Positions 23,419 through 35,035 are shown, counted from the first letter of the stretch. The stretch is DNA of 64,000 bases from Aphanomyces cochlioides (GCA_019828595.1 JAHQRK010000014.1:1302001-1366000), one strand, 5' to 3'. Made by a program: numbers and translations. The notes: generated from the sequence alone by a model not told the origin.

Positions 23419-26400
23419 TCATGTGTTAAAGCGTTGTCGAGTAATGGATTGTTTTGTCTGGTCCAGTGCCGCGATCACATGCGCGTTGCCGCTGCTGCTC
23501 TCGGCAAAAAGCTGTCGTCGGTGCGTCATGCTCCTCTCTAAGCTCTCGAGCGCTTTCCGCCGCATGAACGGCGACTGCGATGGCACGCCTTTAAATACCA
23601 TCACGGCGTCCTTGTCAGTCGTCGTCTCGGTTTTTTTCGGCACCGGCGTCTCCGCGGGTGGACGGCGCGACGTCGAGGCGCCAACACACGCTTGGACTTG
23701 CCGGAGATACCTACAGAACTCGTGAATCCACGCTCGATGGAGCAGAAGATGTACCGCTGGCGTTCTTCTATCGACACCATGGAGAGATCGGTTGGGAAGA
23801 GCGCGGCATGGGCCGTCAGATCACCGTCTTTGACCGTCCTGGGGCTTGTTGCTGCTGTTGTTGGTGTCGAGATGGCCGGAGGAGCGGTAGCTAGTGGCCT
23901 CCTCGTCTCCTGTTTACTACTGGCGTGGAGAGTCGTCGCTGGTTGGGATCGTGGCGTCAAGGAATTGTAGCAGACGAGCGCATCGAGGCAGTGCATCCAT
24001 GTTTGATGTTGTTCTCGCTGGAGACTCTCATGCGTCTTTGAGAAAGCGGCTCGTTTCGTGGTCATGCGACGACGGAGACGGATGAGCGCTTGGTCGGCGG
24101 ATGCCGAGGCGCTCATATCAACTTTGAGCACGTCTTCCATGCGCTTGAGGCCAAGGCACTTGAGCACACAATGCCATTTGTTCCAGTTGATGCGCTCGCG
24201 GAGGGTCGAGAGCGACGTCGCGTAGTCTTCGAGGAGGGTTTCGATGCGACTTGGGGATGCCATCGACGGTGGCGGCGGCTGCGTCGCGTAGTAGAATCGC
24301 GTCTCCATTCGTCGAGCACCTCCCGTCGACTCAAAGCAAGACGCTGACTCCAGCGTCGATGGAATTTCGCTGTCGTCGAGGAGACTCGTGCCGCGGAGGA
24401 CATACTTGGACAGCGATTGATGCGGCAGTTCTTCGTCGACTTGCGGCATTTCTGCCTCTTGCGCTGGAGTCCAATCGTTGTTGTTCACTTGCGTGCTTGC
24501 GTGGCGCATGCTCGGCCTTGCAACCACCTTGACATGGATGGGCACTTCTTCCATCGGCGGTGGAGTTTCCATCTTCTTCCACAGCAGCAACGAGCAGATC
24601 TCCGGCGGCGGCGGTTCTGGCTGCGGCAATGAAATGTCGAGCTGTGGCGTCTTCACCACTTCGACTTGAGGCGGCGGCGGCGGCACTTCTTCCTCGCGCA
24701 CTTGTTTCTTGGGCGGCTCCTTAGTCGTTTGCTCGTTGATCGTATGTTCGTTGGTCGTTTGTTCGTTTGCTGGAGCAGTCGTTGGTTCGTTCTCGTCGGA
24801 TGTCATTTCGTCGGTGGGAGGCAACGACGGCGACCGCGATTGCTTCGCCGCTATGGACTCCATATCCTTGCGGAGCTGGAGGATCTTGGACCGTCGTGTT
24901 TCGATGAGTCGCTTCGTCACGCGTTTCGCCGCGACGAGGGAGAACGTCGTCCGGAGGATCTTCTTGACCGTCTGGACTTCTTCGCTCGGCTACAAGAGAG
25001 AATGTGTGGCTGGAAATCAACGAAGAAGAGGACCTGGAGAGGACGCGCGTCGTCGTTCAAGTGTTTGTAGAGCGCTTTGATCGTCGCCTTGGCTTCCTTC
25101 AAGAGCTTGTCCTTGTCGTCGAGGAGTTTGCCATATTTCGTCTCGGCGATCTCAGTGATGCGCACGACTTCCGCGCGGTGCTTCTTGATGATCTCGACCG
25201 CTTTCTTCTCGTACTGCGCGATCATGTCTTGACGGAATCCGATCATGGAATCGATGAACTTCCGCTTCAGTTTGGTCTTCTCGGCTTCAAACGCCGCTTT
25301 CAGACGGACGATGCGTTCGTCGGCGGAGAATTGAGACTCGTGGTCCATGTCGTCAACGTTGAAGTTGGCACCATCGTCACCATCCAACGGGCCGGTTCGT
25401 TCCAGAGATGTCAAATCGTGCGACGAAATGCTCCCTCGAAGACTCCGTCGTCTTGACGTCTGCGCCACAAACAGCGGCGGCTCTACGCCGTCGTGGCCAT
25501 GCGACGGACCTACAACTTTGCGTCAACATTGCATGCCAGGAGCGTACTCACGGCGTGATATTGTCGTCAGGTCGATCAAATCGGACGGCGGCACGATGCT
25601 CGCTAGCGCATGGCCCACTGAGCCTTCGACAAACACTTGGTGGATCAATCCCGACAGTTTATGATGGATTTGCAGCTCCTGCGCGCTCGGATTCCGCTGC
25701 CACGCTGTAGAGCCGTCATGCGACGGCGTTTGTCCATGCTTGGCGTCATGATCGTCGTCTTCATCGTCGCTTATACTGGGTCCATCTTCATCTCCACTGT
25801 CGTCTTCCTCCTTGCTGTCGTCTTGAAGTGTATCTTGGCTCAAGGGATCAATCTGGTCCACAAGTTCAAGCTGCAACGGCATTGGCGGTTCCTGCGTCGG
25901 AGGCGGTCCCAACTGCATCGCCACGTCGACAAACTTCATCGGGGTGTTGTGCTGTGCTTCCACGACAAGCTGCGCGTGCGCGTCTTGCCTGGCTCTCTCA
26001 ATCGCGTCGTGCATGTCGAGCGCATGACGTTCGAGTTCTTGCTCATGTTCTCGCCGGACGGTCGTCAACTTCTCCTGCGTGTCTCGGAGTTGACTCCTCA
26101 AGATGTGGATCTCCCGTTCGAATGACGAGACATCGACCGAATTGCTCGGTGGCGGCAGTGTTTCCTGCTTGGCTCCGTGACTTGACAAGTATGTTTCATG
26201 GAGCTGCCGCTCGAGATGCGCTTGGTGGTCTTGCAGTTGTCGGATTTGCGCCGCCAAGTCTTCGTTCTGCTTGGACAAGTCGCGCTGCCTCGATTCGCCT
26301 TGCTGGTGAGCGGCAGACAGCGCTGCGTACTTTTCTTTCCACAGAGCGACGGTCTTGTCCGTGTCGGCCGTCGTGTGTTTGGCTTCGTCCGTGTGCTTGA

Positions 26401-27479
26401 GGAAGAGATCCGTCTTGAGCTTCATCATTTGATCCGCCTGCGCTTCCATGACCGTCTGCAGTCGCTTCACTTCTCGCTCGCGCTCTTTCACCACCTCGGC
26501 GATCGTCGTGTACATGTTGGACGTCTCTGCGAGCTGGCTCATCAAGATCGACTTTTCATTCTGGAGGCGTTGAATGGTTGCCTTTGTCGATTCGTCGGGC
26601 GGTCCGCTCCCTGTCGCGGGTCCGACCGTGCCGCTGCTGCTGCTGCTGTTTGGCTTGGCGAGCTGCGCCGCTTGCAATGCGTGGTGGCTGTAGTAGTTGT
26701 TGCGGTCCGAGTCTTGAAGCTCCTGAAGCATTTGGACTGTTTTGTGGAAGAGTCGCGTCATTTTCCGCATCGCGGGCGTGTTTTCATGCGCCCATTCGTC
26801 GACGACCGCTTGGGCATCGCGGGACATGAGCACTTTGACTTCGTCCATGTCCTACAAGCATTCCATGACGATCTCTCCAGATGATCCTAGCGTGCCTTTG
26901 TGAAGAGACGCTCGTTGAAGCCGGACGCCATCGCGAGTGACTCGTGCGTCGCCATGAGGATTTCCCCGAGACGCCACGACACCGAGGACGGCGCCGATGT
27001 CGTCGATGATTCATAAAACGACGTATCGAATCCATTCGGCGATTGCGCCATGGACGCATCAAACGCCGTCATGACCTACTCGCCCATCCACGTCATTCCT
27101 TGTGCCTTGCATGACTTACATGATGGACGCGTCCTTGGATCGTTTTGAGCGCGATGAGTTCTCTCGACGTCGGCGGCAATACGTCGCTGTCGCTCTTGTC
27201 GTCCTGGTGGTGATTCTCATCGTCGTATTCGAGCGGCAATGGGTCGTGTTCCCCTTGATGGGTCGACGCCACGCTACGGCTGCGGGGAAACGGCATGTCG
27301 TCTTCCGGCGTTCCATTGCCGTCAAAATCATGGCTGTGGTCGTATTTGCTCCGTCCTTTGGCTTTGAACAACTGGAGCCTCGACCCTCGTTTGACTGGCG
27401 CCGGTGGTCTGCCTCGGACTTGCGTCGAAGGCGGCGCGACGGGATGGAGCTGGACGTTGGTCGGCCGCTTGCGGTGCAT
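23419..27479 (-). CDS. Large coiled-coil protein of unknown function
   Basis: I join six exons from ATG 27479 (MHRKRPTNVQ) to TGA 23419. Exon 1 is basic/acidic low complexity. Exon 2 (MTAFDASMAQS... GEILMATHESLAMASGFNERLF) leads into a 440-residue exon (25568-26851) with heptad-rich stretches around ATIQRLQNEKSILMSQL and EIHILRSQLRDTQEKLTTVR, then an acidic run SDDEDDDHDAK. Exon 4 has another helix, KAAFEAEKTKLKRKFIDSM to KDKLLKEAKATIKALYKHL. Exon 5 is Pro-rich with a helical segment (TLRERINWNKWHCVLKCLG), and the last exon ends in MRRKALESLERSM. Such proteins are often cytoskeletal or centrosomal, but no family is recognised. One intron (26852-26895) appears to use a GC donor. Confidence 0.7.
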
Positions 27480-27615
27480 GTCCGCCGCTTTGAAACCGAC
27501 TTTTGAGTGGCAGTTTCAACCAAAATTTTGTAACCGATTGTAGAAAGTGCGTCGTCTATAGATTGGATCTCATTTTACAAAAGTCTATCGGAGGCGGATC
27601 TCAATTTACAAAAGT

Positions 27616-28890
27616 CTATCGGATGCGCACAGGCGACTTGGGTGGGCTCCGCACGGGACTCTGCGGCGGACTGTTGGATTGTTTCTGCGCGACGAGGTAG
27701 TCGCCCTGCGGATTGATCGTGAGCTTCTTGTTGGGGGCTGGACGGCCGACGGTGGCTTTGCCCGGCATCAAGAGCGTCAGCGCTCCTTTCTTCATCGACG
27801 TCATGATGTTTGCACTTTCCGAGGATTTCCGAGGCTGCGGCAACGTTGTAAACTCCGACTCGTCGCTCGTTCCGCTTGGCAATGTCGCGGCATTGCGCAT
27901 CAAATCTTGGACTTCCTCCATGAAATCCTGCTGCGGGCCAATGACACTGCCAGGACGACACAAGCGCAGCCAGCCGATGACTTCGCGCGCTGTAAACTGT
28001 TCATGCTTCATCATGTAGCAGCCGATGCAAGTCCCCGTGCGGCCAAGACCAGCTTTGCAGTGCACCGCGACGGCGCCAGGCGTGCGCTCGGACGCTTGGA
28101 TGAACTGTTTGAGGATATGCATGGGGGCGTTCGTGCCGTCGGGGTAATACAAGTCCAAGTGGTCGATCCCCGCCGAGACAAAGCGGTTGCGGTCGTAGCA
28201 CTTGTCATTGAGGCGTACGACGAGCGTGACGTTCATCTTCTTAAAGTAAGGCACGTAGTGCTCGGGCGTCAGTGTGATCTGCCCATTCTTGGTCGAGAAC
28301 TTGTTGTGCGGCCCCGCGAACGCGATGAACTTGGGCGACACCCAGCTCAAGTCGCCGTTCTCGACCTTCTCGTAGAACTGGTACTCGTCCACGTTGAACG
28401 TCGCGACGTCAATGTACTTGTGGCGCTTGGCGCGCTCGAGACCGTCGAGGCAGTTCTTGATGTTGAGGTCGTACGTGCATTCAAAGTCGGTGGCGTCGTG
28501 GAATGGTGGAAAGCGCAGGTCGACAAAGGGTGCCCAAGCTCGAGCGGCGTCCATGTCCTTGAAGAGAATGCCCCAACAGCCGAGAAGACACACGGCGTTG
28601 GCGCGGCGCTGGCCATTCGTGCTCGAGTACATGACGACACGGGCGTGGTGCTTGGCGGCGTGCGCGAGATGTTCTTGGACAATGTCGTTGAAGCGGAAGA
28701 CGTGGCCAATGTTGAGCGGCCCAAAGTCGAGGCAGTAGTTCCAGTAGATGAGCTGGTTGTCAATGGAAAAGTAGATCGTGTCGTCGGTCAACTTTGGCGT
28801 CGTCGAGACGGCGGTGTAGTAGAGCTCGCCGGGGAGGAATTCGATGAGCGACACGGACGAGAAACGTTCGGGGGACGACCGCGCGCTCAT
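27616..28890 (-). CDS. CDC14: CDC14-type dual-specificity protein phosphatase
   Basis: Single exon, about 424 aa from ATG 28890 (MSARSSPERFS). An in-frame ATG at 28986 adds 32 weak residues. The N-terminal domain has the CDC14 features FLPGELYYTAV, YFSIDNQLIYWNYCLDFGPLN and FPPFHDATDFECTYDL. The catalytic domain has WVSPKFIAFAGPH, the WPD-loop region DLYYPDGTNAP and the P-loop HCKAGLGRTGT with catalytic Cys and Arg, then RPGSVIGPQQ, a CDC14 hallmark. CDC14 removes phosphates from CDK sites and, in flagellated oomycetes, is linked to spores and basal bodies. The C-terminal tail is Pro/Ser-rich with PPQSPVRSPPKSPVR, containing SP-type sites. Confidence 0.93.
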   Translation of the reverse strand: MSARSSPERFSSVSLIEFLPGELYYTAVSTTPKLTDDTIYFSIDNQLIYWNYCLDFGPLNIGHVFRFNDIVQEHLAHAAKHHARVVMYSSTNGQRRANAVCLLGCWGILFKDMDAARAWAPFVDLRFPPFHDATDFECTYDLNIKNCLDGLERAKRHKYIDVATFNVDEYQFYEKVENGDLSWVSPKFIAFAGPHNKFSTKNGQITLTPEHYVPYFKKMNVTLVVRLNDKCYDRNRFVSAGIDHLDLYYPDGTNAPMHILKQFIQASERTPGAVAVHCKAGLGRTGTCIGCYMMKHEQFTAREVIGWLRLCRPGSVIGPQQDFMEEVQDLMRNAATLPSGTSDESEFTTLPQPRKSSESANIMTSMKKGALTLLMPGKATVGRPAPNKKLTINPQGDYLVAQKQSNSPPQSPVRSPPKSPVRIR

Positions 28891-29210
28891 GGTGGATGCA
28901 AATTGCCAATGACATTTCCCATGACTTGTCCAGGAGACTCTGTCGTTGGACGTTGATGGCGAAAAACTCCATCTGACCGGAGCCACAACGAGCCACTCAG
29001 AGGCTGCAAGCTCAAAATAGCCGCCTCAATGCAACATGGAAACGTTCCCACGACTATATTAAGAGCCGCCTCTCAACGCAACAAGGAGCGCGGTGGTTTT
29101 ACAGCTACGCGACTGACGGTCGCAACGCTTCCGTTCGGTCAGAGAACCTTGGGGAGGAATCGTGTCGTCGCCGGTTCAATCTTGTGTGTCGGCATCAAGT
29201 TTCCGTCGAA

Positions 29211-29576
29211 TCAAGAGCCAGTCGTCATCACATAATGCTGGATCGCATTGATCGTGCGTGGATGCAATGTGCTCAAGTCCAAGTCGATCTCGTCGCTGCT
29301 GTCTTGAGCTTGCCGCCACGGAGGTTCGTACCGCGACACGAGGCAGACCAAACCGTACAAGGCGTCACTGGATAGCATCGTGACTTGGTGACCAAGCTTT
29401 TGGAGCTGGCTCTGGTGAAGCATCCAGGATGTGCTGCGTGTAGCATCCATCGCGCAAGTTTTCATATGGCATGACAAGGACGACCTGCGAGTATGCTTCG
29501 TCCGGGAACTTCCGCATGCTTCGTCCGAGGTCGCAATGATGGTGCACGACCAGCAGCAGCAGTAGGTACTTCCCAC
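29211..29576 (-). CDS. Small NET-domain-like protein, minus copy
   Basis: The C-terminal part reads LSSDALYGLVCLVSRYEPPW, then DEIDLDLSTLHPRTINAIQHYV, which matches the layout of the BET-family NET (extra-terminal) domain: a leucine helix, an acidic DELDLD-like loop, then a helix ending in YV. The upstream part (Cys- and Ser-rich) is doubtful and may contain a 50-nt intron (gtcgtccttg...cacgcag, about 29432-29481), leaving MLHQSQLQKLGHQ as core start. It pairs with the plus-strand NET-like gene at 30969. Known NET domains bind chromatin regulators; a free-standing NET with no bromodomain is unusual. Confidence 0.55.
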   Translation of the reverse strand: MGSTYCCCWSCTIIATSDEACGSSRTKHTRRSSLSCHMKTCAMDATRSTSWMLHQSQLQKLGHQVTMLSSDALYGLVCLVSRYEPPWRQAQDSSDEIDLDLSTLHPRTINAIQHYVMTTGS

Positions 29577-30968
29577 ATTGTCCCACGTGTGTATGTCTCT
29601 CCTCCAGCAGAACTTTCCAGTTGAGCTCTTTTGTCGAGGTTTTTCCTCTTGAGAACGGCAGGTTCTTTATTTTATTATACTTCAACTCCAGCCAATCAAA
29701 TTCCTCTATTATTAATTTTAGCCAATCAACAAGCTTTAAATGGACTTTCTATACATTCCCAAGGAATAAAAATATTAACACACCCAACTGAATGAATATG
29801 CCCCATTGTTTCGCCTCCACTTTGATAAATATGTAATAAAATATATTATATTATTGTGCTTTTGATACAAAATTGTGAGGATTTCCGAATCGAACGGGCT
29901 TCTCTGATTGGCTAGAATTAAAAATTAAAATTAATCAGCCAATCAGAATCGATCAGCCACCTGACTCACGCAAAACACACACTGTTTGAAAATGAATTCG
30001 CTTTTTGGTCAAAACCACAAATTTGGTTGAAAATGACAATATACAGTTTATTTAATTTCAACACATAGCTAATTTATCCGTTTCGCTATATATATTAATA
30101 ATATATTTGAATGCATTTATAAAATTTATAAAATTATAAAGTATTTGGAGTCTCGTGGAGGACTGTTTATCTCTCGTCAATGAATTCCAACGGATGTCTG
30201 GAAGAATCTCTTCCTTCATCTTTACCCACACATCCGACCAAGTTCGTTGATGGATACAGCGATGTACCAAGCCGTGACATGAATAGTCATATTCGTGGTG
30301 GAGAGAGAACCGTAATCAAGCGATGGGGATACACGTGTCGTCCAGGCTCGATTGCCGCCAATGTCCCAGCCACTCGACGGTGTGTTTTGTGTGCGTTTTG
30401 GAGTATTTCCCACCCGAAGCGACACCGTGGCCTTTGGCGGTTGATGTTTCCCACCAACGGTCGTTGTGTGGTTGGATGTTTGAACCTCAACGAGTGGACG
30501 CGGTTTAAAGAGAAAACCTCACGAGAGAAACGTCAGCTCTGTCGATAGAACGTCTGGTCTTTCACAGTCACATCGTTTTGACTCGTGCGTTGAATTCCAT
30601 CACTTGCATAAACCACGTTCTGCCCGTTTACTAATGGTCGATCTACGGACCCGTTGGTTTGAAAAATTTCATGCTTTTTTAGTTATTTTTTAATTATACT
30701 TGATTATAAGAAACGAATTTAAAAATACTAAAAAGAGTTTAATTTATAGGTGATCTATTATAATTTTAGATTAAACTTGAAGTTTGTATAGTTGTGAATT
30801 GTACCAAGTGTTACAATTATATTGCACCAGAACAAGACTCGTGAAAAAGATTCGCGAAAGCGTGTGACCAGCGCATCCTTGAGATGACATCGTGCGAATG
30901 TTCAAGATCTGTTGACGATGGGTGGAGTCTAGTCTCGTCGCAATCCACTTCTCATTAGACCAACTCCA
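29577..30968. other. AT-rich intergenic region with inverted CCAAT-containing repeats
   Basis: About 1.4 kb between the two divergent NET-like genes. Contains several CCAATCA/TGATTGG boxes (29691, 29716, 29908, 29938). The pair at about 29905-29950 is inverted (CTGATTGGCT...AGCCAATCAG) and could form a hairpin. A plus ORF at 30180-30548 lacks protein features. No gene supported. Confidence 0.4.
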
Positions 30969-31310
30969 ATGCAAGTCGACTCGTACGCCTCGATTGTCGA
31001 TATCCCGCTCTCGACCTGCGACCAAGGACGCCCCACACAAGCCGAGCTTGAGTTCCTCGTGGGCCAGATCAATCAACTCCCCGCCGACACCGTCGAAGAA
31101 ATGCTCTACATTGTCACGGCGTATGAACCCCAATGGATGGATGTGCTCCAGAACAGCAAGGGCGTTGACTTTGACGTCGACTCATTGAGCCCGCTCGCGA
31201 TTGAAGTCATGCAGCATTATGTCTATACGCATCTCGCGTGCTGTTTTGTCGTTGCGATGGATGACGCCGCCAACACAACGGACGATGAAGACGACGACGT
31301 GGAAATGTAG
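30969..31310 (+). CDS. Small NET-domain-like protein, plus copy
   Basis: 113 aa, single exon. Residues about 25-87 form a NET-like domain: LVGQINQLPADTVEEMLYIV, then GVDFDVDSLSPLAIEVMQHYV. The C-terminus is very acidic (DDEDDDVEM). The same order and the final QHYV are shared with the minus copy at 29211, so they are paralogs arranged divergently about 1.4 kb apart. In BET proteins this domain recruits effectors via an acidic groove. The gene carries no bromodomain, and none is nearby. Confidence 0.65.
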   Translation: MQVDSYASIVDIPLSTCDQGRPTQAELEFLVGQINQLPADTVEEMLYIVTAYEPQWMDVLQNSKGVDFDVDSLSPLAIEVMQHYVYTHLACCFVVAMDDAANTTDDEDDDVEM

Positions 31311-31724
31311 ATGGCTGAGCGAGCTGTGTAAATTACTCTTATTTATAGCTCATGATTTAGAGTTGTTTTACTTGTCGTCCATGCCTCGATGAATCGGCGG
31401 ACTTTAATCGCACTGTACAGGAGGCGGCCATTTTTAGCACACAAGATTTAAAAAACGACCGTGCGACATAGGTCGCCAGGAGCTTCTAGATCTCCTCGGA
31501 ACACATACAGTGGAGCATTTCTCGACCAGAGTGAGAGTAATGGCGTGCTGCTTTGTTGGCTTCTCGTCTGATGGCCACGAGATCGACGACACATGAAAGT
31601 TGCTGTCGCATCATCGTTTCTTGACAACTTCAACGAGGAGATTCCGGATACGACATTATCCGGATAAAGAAGGATAAAATCCAGTAGACATTTCAAACAT
31701 GTGACATTATTTTTCGAATGGTGT
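31311..31724. other. Convergent intergenic region
   Basis: About 410 bp. Contains ATTCCGGATA (31641) and ATTATCCGGATA (31655-31666). No gene seen. Confidence 0.35.
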
Positions 31725-33098
31725 TTACAACATGTGCTGGAAGAAACGATTGACAAGCTCGAGTGCAACAGCGGGTTGATCCACAGGCACAGCGTGGCCG
31801 GCATGAAAGACACGGACAAAGGACAAACCTCCGCTGGATCGGATCTCACCGGCTGACTCGCCCGCGACCTCGAGCAGTCGCACAGACGCACCGTTGTATG
31901 CCGCACGACCAGGCCACTCGAGTAGCTTGGCAAACGCGCCAATGCCTTTCCAATCGCAGATCAAGTCGGCATCGCCTGCATACAAGAGCACGCGAACGCC
32001 AGCAGCAAGTACGTCGGGAAGGAAGTGTACTGTGGATTTTGCAAAGTCGACGGTGTAGGCGTCAAAGACTGTCGCGTTGTTCCATGCAAACACTTTATCC
32101 ACACCGAGGATACGTTGAACGTCGCCGCGGTTGAGAAAGACTTCAGTCTTTGCCATGCCGTATTCTTTGCATGATGGCACACACGGATCTCGAAGATCGT
32201 ACTCGTTGTGGTCGGGATTGGTTATCATCGGTGTCAAGATCTTGTCGTTCCACATATCGTGCGCGTCAAGGCATGCTTGGGTCTCATTGGGATTTTGGCA
32301 TTTCATGACGACAGCTTCCAGCGCCTTGGAGTCTTTTTGTAATTGCTCGAGCACACTTGGTGTCACGAGTGTTCTGTTGTAGGTGTTGGAGACAGCCATG
32401 TCGACTGTTCTGGGCATTTGAACCACAGTATCCGTCGAGCCATTTCCAATTGCGATTCCTTGCAAGTTTATGCGCAAGTTCGCATCATCCTTGGCATGTT
32501 TGACAATGTAACTCGCCGCTGCCGGAATGTAGTGGCCACCATAACTTTGACCCGCTAGGAAGAGCGGTCTCGATCGAAATGGAGGGTGCTTGTCTAGCCA
32601 GCCTTGCAAAAAGGCGTGGACATTTCGACCGACATCGTCTTCATTCGAATCGCCGTCGCGAGCATCTCCAATCGAAAACCCAACGCCAGTTGGTTGATCG
32701 AGCCAAATCATACTTGCGTTCGATGTCCACGAGTATGGATTGGGCACAGTCCAGCTTGAATCGTCCGCAATCTTGCATGGCCCATTAACATTAAACAGAG
32801 CCCACGTCGACGACGACCCAGGACCACCTTCTAGCCACACCACGAGAGGATCCTCGTCAAGTTTGTTTCGCGATTGAAAGAACGAGTAAAAGAAGCTGTC
32901 GTTGACTTTGTGAGGCAGACGAACGTAGCCAAACTCATGAGGTGCTGTGTCACAGAATTCCAGAGTTGGTGGCGACTTTGGCATCAAGAAGGCGTAAGTG
33001 CCGCCGATTACAGCGACGAGCGCAAGGGCGGCAAGAGCCCATATTCCCTTCATTTGACGCTCTTGAGGCTTGGGAATGAGAGGTTTGTCCTCGGCCAT
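31725..33098 (-). CDS. Serine carboxypeptidase (peptidase S10), membrane-anchored
   Basis: Single exon; ATG 33098 (MAEDKPLIPK) preferred over 33155. A signal-anchor helix lies at about residues 19-39 (IWALAALALVAVIGGTYAFL). The catalytic domain shows DPLVVWLEGGPGSSS (oxyanion loop), WLDQPTGVGFS, the nucleophile loop LAGQSYGGHYIP (GxSYGG, with Gln where Glu is usual), the Asp region LLYAGDADLICDWKG and the His region FHAGHAVPVDQP. All three catalytic residues are present. About 457 aa is normal for the family. Members remove C-terminal residues in the secretory pathway, vacuole or outside the cell. The acidic N-terminal dileucine-like LIPKP may route it, but that is inference. Confidence 0.92.
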   Translation of the reverse strand: MAEDKPLIPKPQERQMKGIWALAALALVAVIGGTYAFLMPKSPPTLEFCDTAPHEFGYVRLPHKVNDSFFYSFFQSRNKLDEDPLVVWLEGGPGSSSTWALFNVNGPCKIADDSSWTVPNPYSWTSNASMIWLDQPTGVGFSIGDARDGDSNEDDVGRNVHAFLQGWLDKHPPFRSRPLFLAGQSYGGHYIPAAASYIVKHAKDDANLRINLQGIAIGNGSTDTVVQMPRTVDMAVSNTYNRTLVTPSVLEQLQKDSKALEAVVMKCQNPNETQACLDAHDMWNDKILTPMITNPDHNEYDLRDPCVPSCKEYGMAKTEVFLNRGDVQRILGVDKVFAWNNATVFDAYTVDFAKSTVHFLPDVLAAGVRVLLYAGDADLICDWKGIGAFAKLLEWPGRAAYNGASVRLLEVAGESAGEIRSSGGLSFVRVFHAGHAVPVDQPAVALELVNRFFQHML

Positions 33099-33412
33099 GA
33101 CGACGCTTGTTGTCAAATGACTGCAGCGGCAACATTTCAATGGTGGCTTCAACAATCCACCAACATTTCCATGTCAATCCCACAGCGAAAAGCTGATTCT
33201 ATCAATTAATACAGTATACCACTTCTAAAACTATTTATTTATACAGGTCATTAAAACTTGATATATTATAAAGAAACCTTTTATAACTAATATATCATAA
33301 AATATGCGATCTGACAAGATAACAAATTGCGCGTCACAAGCACATTAAACACAGATGGATTGTTGGTTTGATTAATGTGAAGATGTCGAAAAGCCTGACA
33401 TGACGATGAAGC

Positions 33413-35035
33413 TCAAGTTGATTTGGCCGTTTGGTTGCTTGCGAAAGCTTTCTCAAAGTCGTATGGCGGCGTCTCTGTGCCGACTGGAATGGATGGTTTG
33501 CCCGTCATGTAGTCGGCCACCATGTTTTGAAAGCGATGGATGGTTTCTTCAAACCGAAAAGTCATTCGTCCGCCTTGGTAGGCTCGAGCCCCCACGCCAA
33601 CTTGAACGCGCTCGCAGATATTGAAGTCTTCTTGGTTCGTCCGGTCGTAAAATGCCCACATCTTGTCGAGTTTTTCTCGATGATCTACAGCAAACTGTCG
33701 GACAAGATCTTCCCAAACCAAGAGCGTACCTGGTACGTCGAATACGTTGGGGTGGACAAACAATTCAGCATGTTCCACAGATGTCTTGGGCCCTACAGAT
33801 GCATGAAGTGATTGGAATTGGCGTTGAGAGGCTCACCTGTAGGCTCGAGAATCACGGTGAACAAACCATGTGGGAGCAAAAAGTAAAATGCGTTGGGGAA
33901 GTAATGGTGAAACCAAGCGGTGACTTTGTTTGCTCCTGTCAGGCCAGGCATTGCAGGCAGGACGTCCAAATCCAGTGGTGTTCCGCCATTTGTGAGCGGA
34001 GAAGTAACAAAACCAATGTAGCTCCCAGTTCCCTGCGACTTCCTGTCAAGATGAATCGTTCATTTGGCGTACCTGAGCACGATGATGATCGTCCACGCCA
34101 GAAACATCACATAACTCAGGGTGTACGGCAGGGAGATGGTAGTACTCCATAAAGTTTTCCGCCAAGAGCTTCCAATTACTTCCCACGCTGACCGTCGTCT
34201 TCTTGTAAGAAACTAATTCGTCAAAAGGGTATTCACTCAAAGATTGTTGGAGATCTCCCAAATATGTCGACAGAGGTGGCGCGTCGCCACTGACGTTTGC
34301 GTAGACAAACGGACCAAAGGTATCGATACGCACGGGCAAAAGGCCATAGTCCTTCTTGTTGAAGTTTTTCACGCACTCGGTTGAAAATGCCTGCGAAAAA
34401 GCTAAATCCCATGTAATACGGGGTATTGACGTACCTCTTTGATCGCGGGAGATGGTTCACGTTCCTCCTTGGGCAATAAAGAATCGGATACGCCATCCCC
34501 TTTGAACATGGGCGTGGCGATGAGTCGACCGTCCAATCCGTAGCCCCATCGATGGTATGGGCAGCTGATAACGGGGAAACGTCCATGCTTTGCAACGAGT
34601 TGAGCTCCCCGGTGGCGGCAAACGTTATAAAAGCCACGGATCTTATTATCCTTGGCCTTTGTTACGAGAATAGGCTGACCTGCCGCCGTCCCAACAATCG
34701 TGTCTCCGGGTTGGCGGAGCCCCTACTCAATTCAATCCGTGAAATAACTGGAAGAGGATTTTGGAACTCACTGCAGTGTAGCCCACGACTTGCCAACTCT
34801 TGGCGAAGACGAGCTCTTGTTCTCGTTCATAGAAGACTTGGGATTGATACACTTCCGGATTCATAGTCGTTGCTTCCAAAACTGGACGGCGCAGAGAGGA
34901 ATAGTAACTTTCATGTTCAAATCGCTTGCCACGGTAGTCTTCCTCCTCCAAAGCATGGGCTGCTCTGAGTTCTCCCAGCCTCGTTCTTGAAGAAGTCACG
35001 AAGTGACGGGTGCGGCGAAAACAGGACGCCAGCAT
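33413..35035 (-). CDS. Rieske-type ring-hydroxylating oxygenase (choline monooxygenase-like), probably mitochondrial
   Basis: Five exons. The start MLASCFRRTRHFVTSSRTR at 35035 looks like a mitochondrial presequence. Exon 2 holds the Rieske centre: YNVCRHRGAQLV followed by ISCPYHRWGYGLDG, giving the CxH...CxxH ligands. Exon 3 holds the mononuclear iron site NFMEYYHLPAVHPEL. Later exons read WNLHWFCYF-type sequence, then FVHPNVFDVPGTLLVW. Introns lie near 34720-34767, 34390-34433, 34040-34073 and 33794-33838. Overall size about 450 aa fits alpha subunits. Choline monooxygenase or carnitine oxygenase activity is possible; substrate cannot be told from the sequence. It is transcribed in the same direction as the carboxypeptidase but shows no sign of functional link. 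Confidence 0.85.

Noticed and set aside
27679..28956. 425-aa plus-strand ORF opposite CDC14
   Set aside because: Antisense shadow of the CDC14 exon; composition is the mirror of the phosphatase codons.
30180..30548. 122-aa plus-strand ORF between the NET-like genes
   Set aside because: No conserved features; the minus strand is similarly open, suggesting chance.
31448..31942. 164-aa minus-strand ORF overlapping the carboxypeptidase end
   Set aside because: Out of frame with the peptidase and without motifs; chance ORF.
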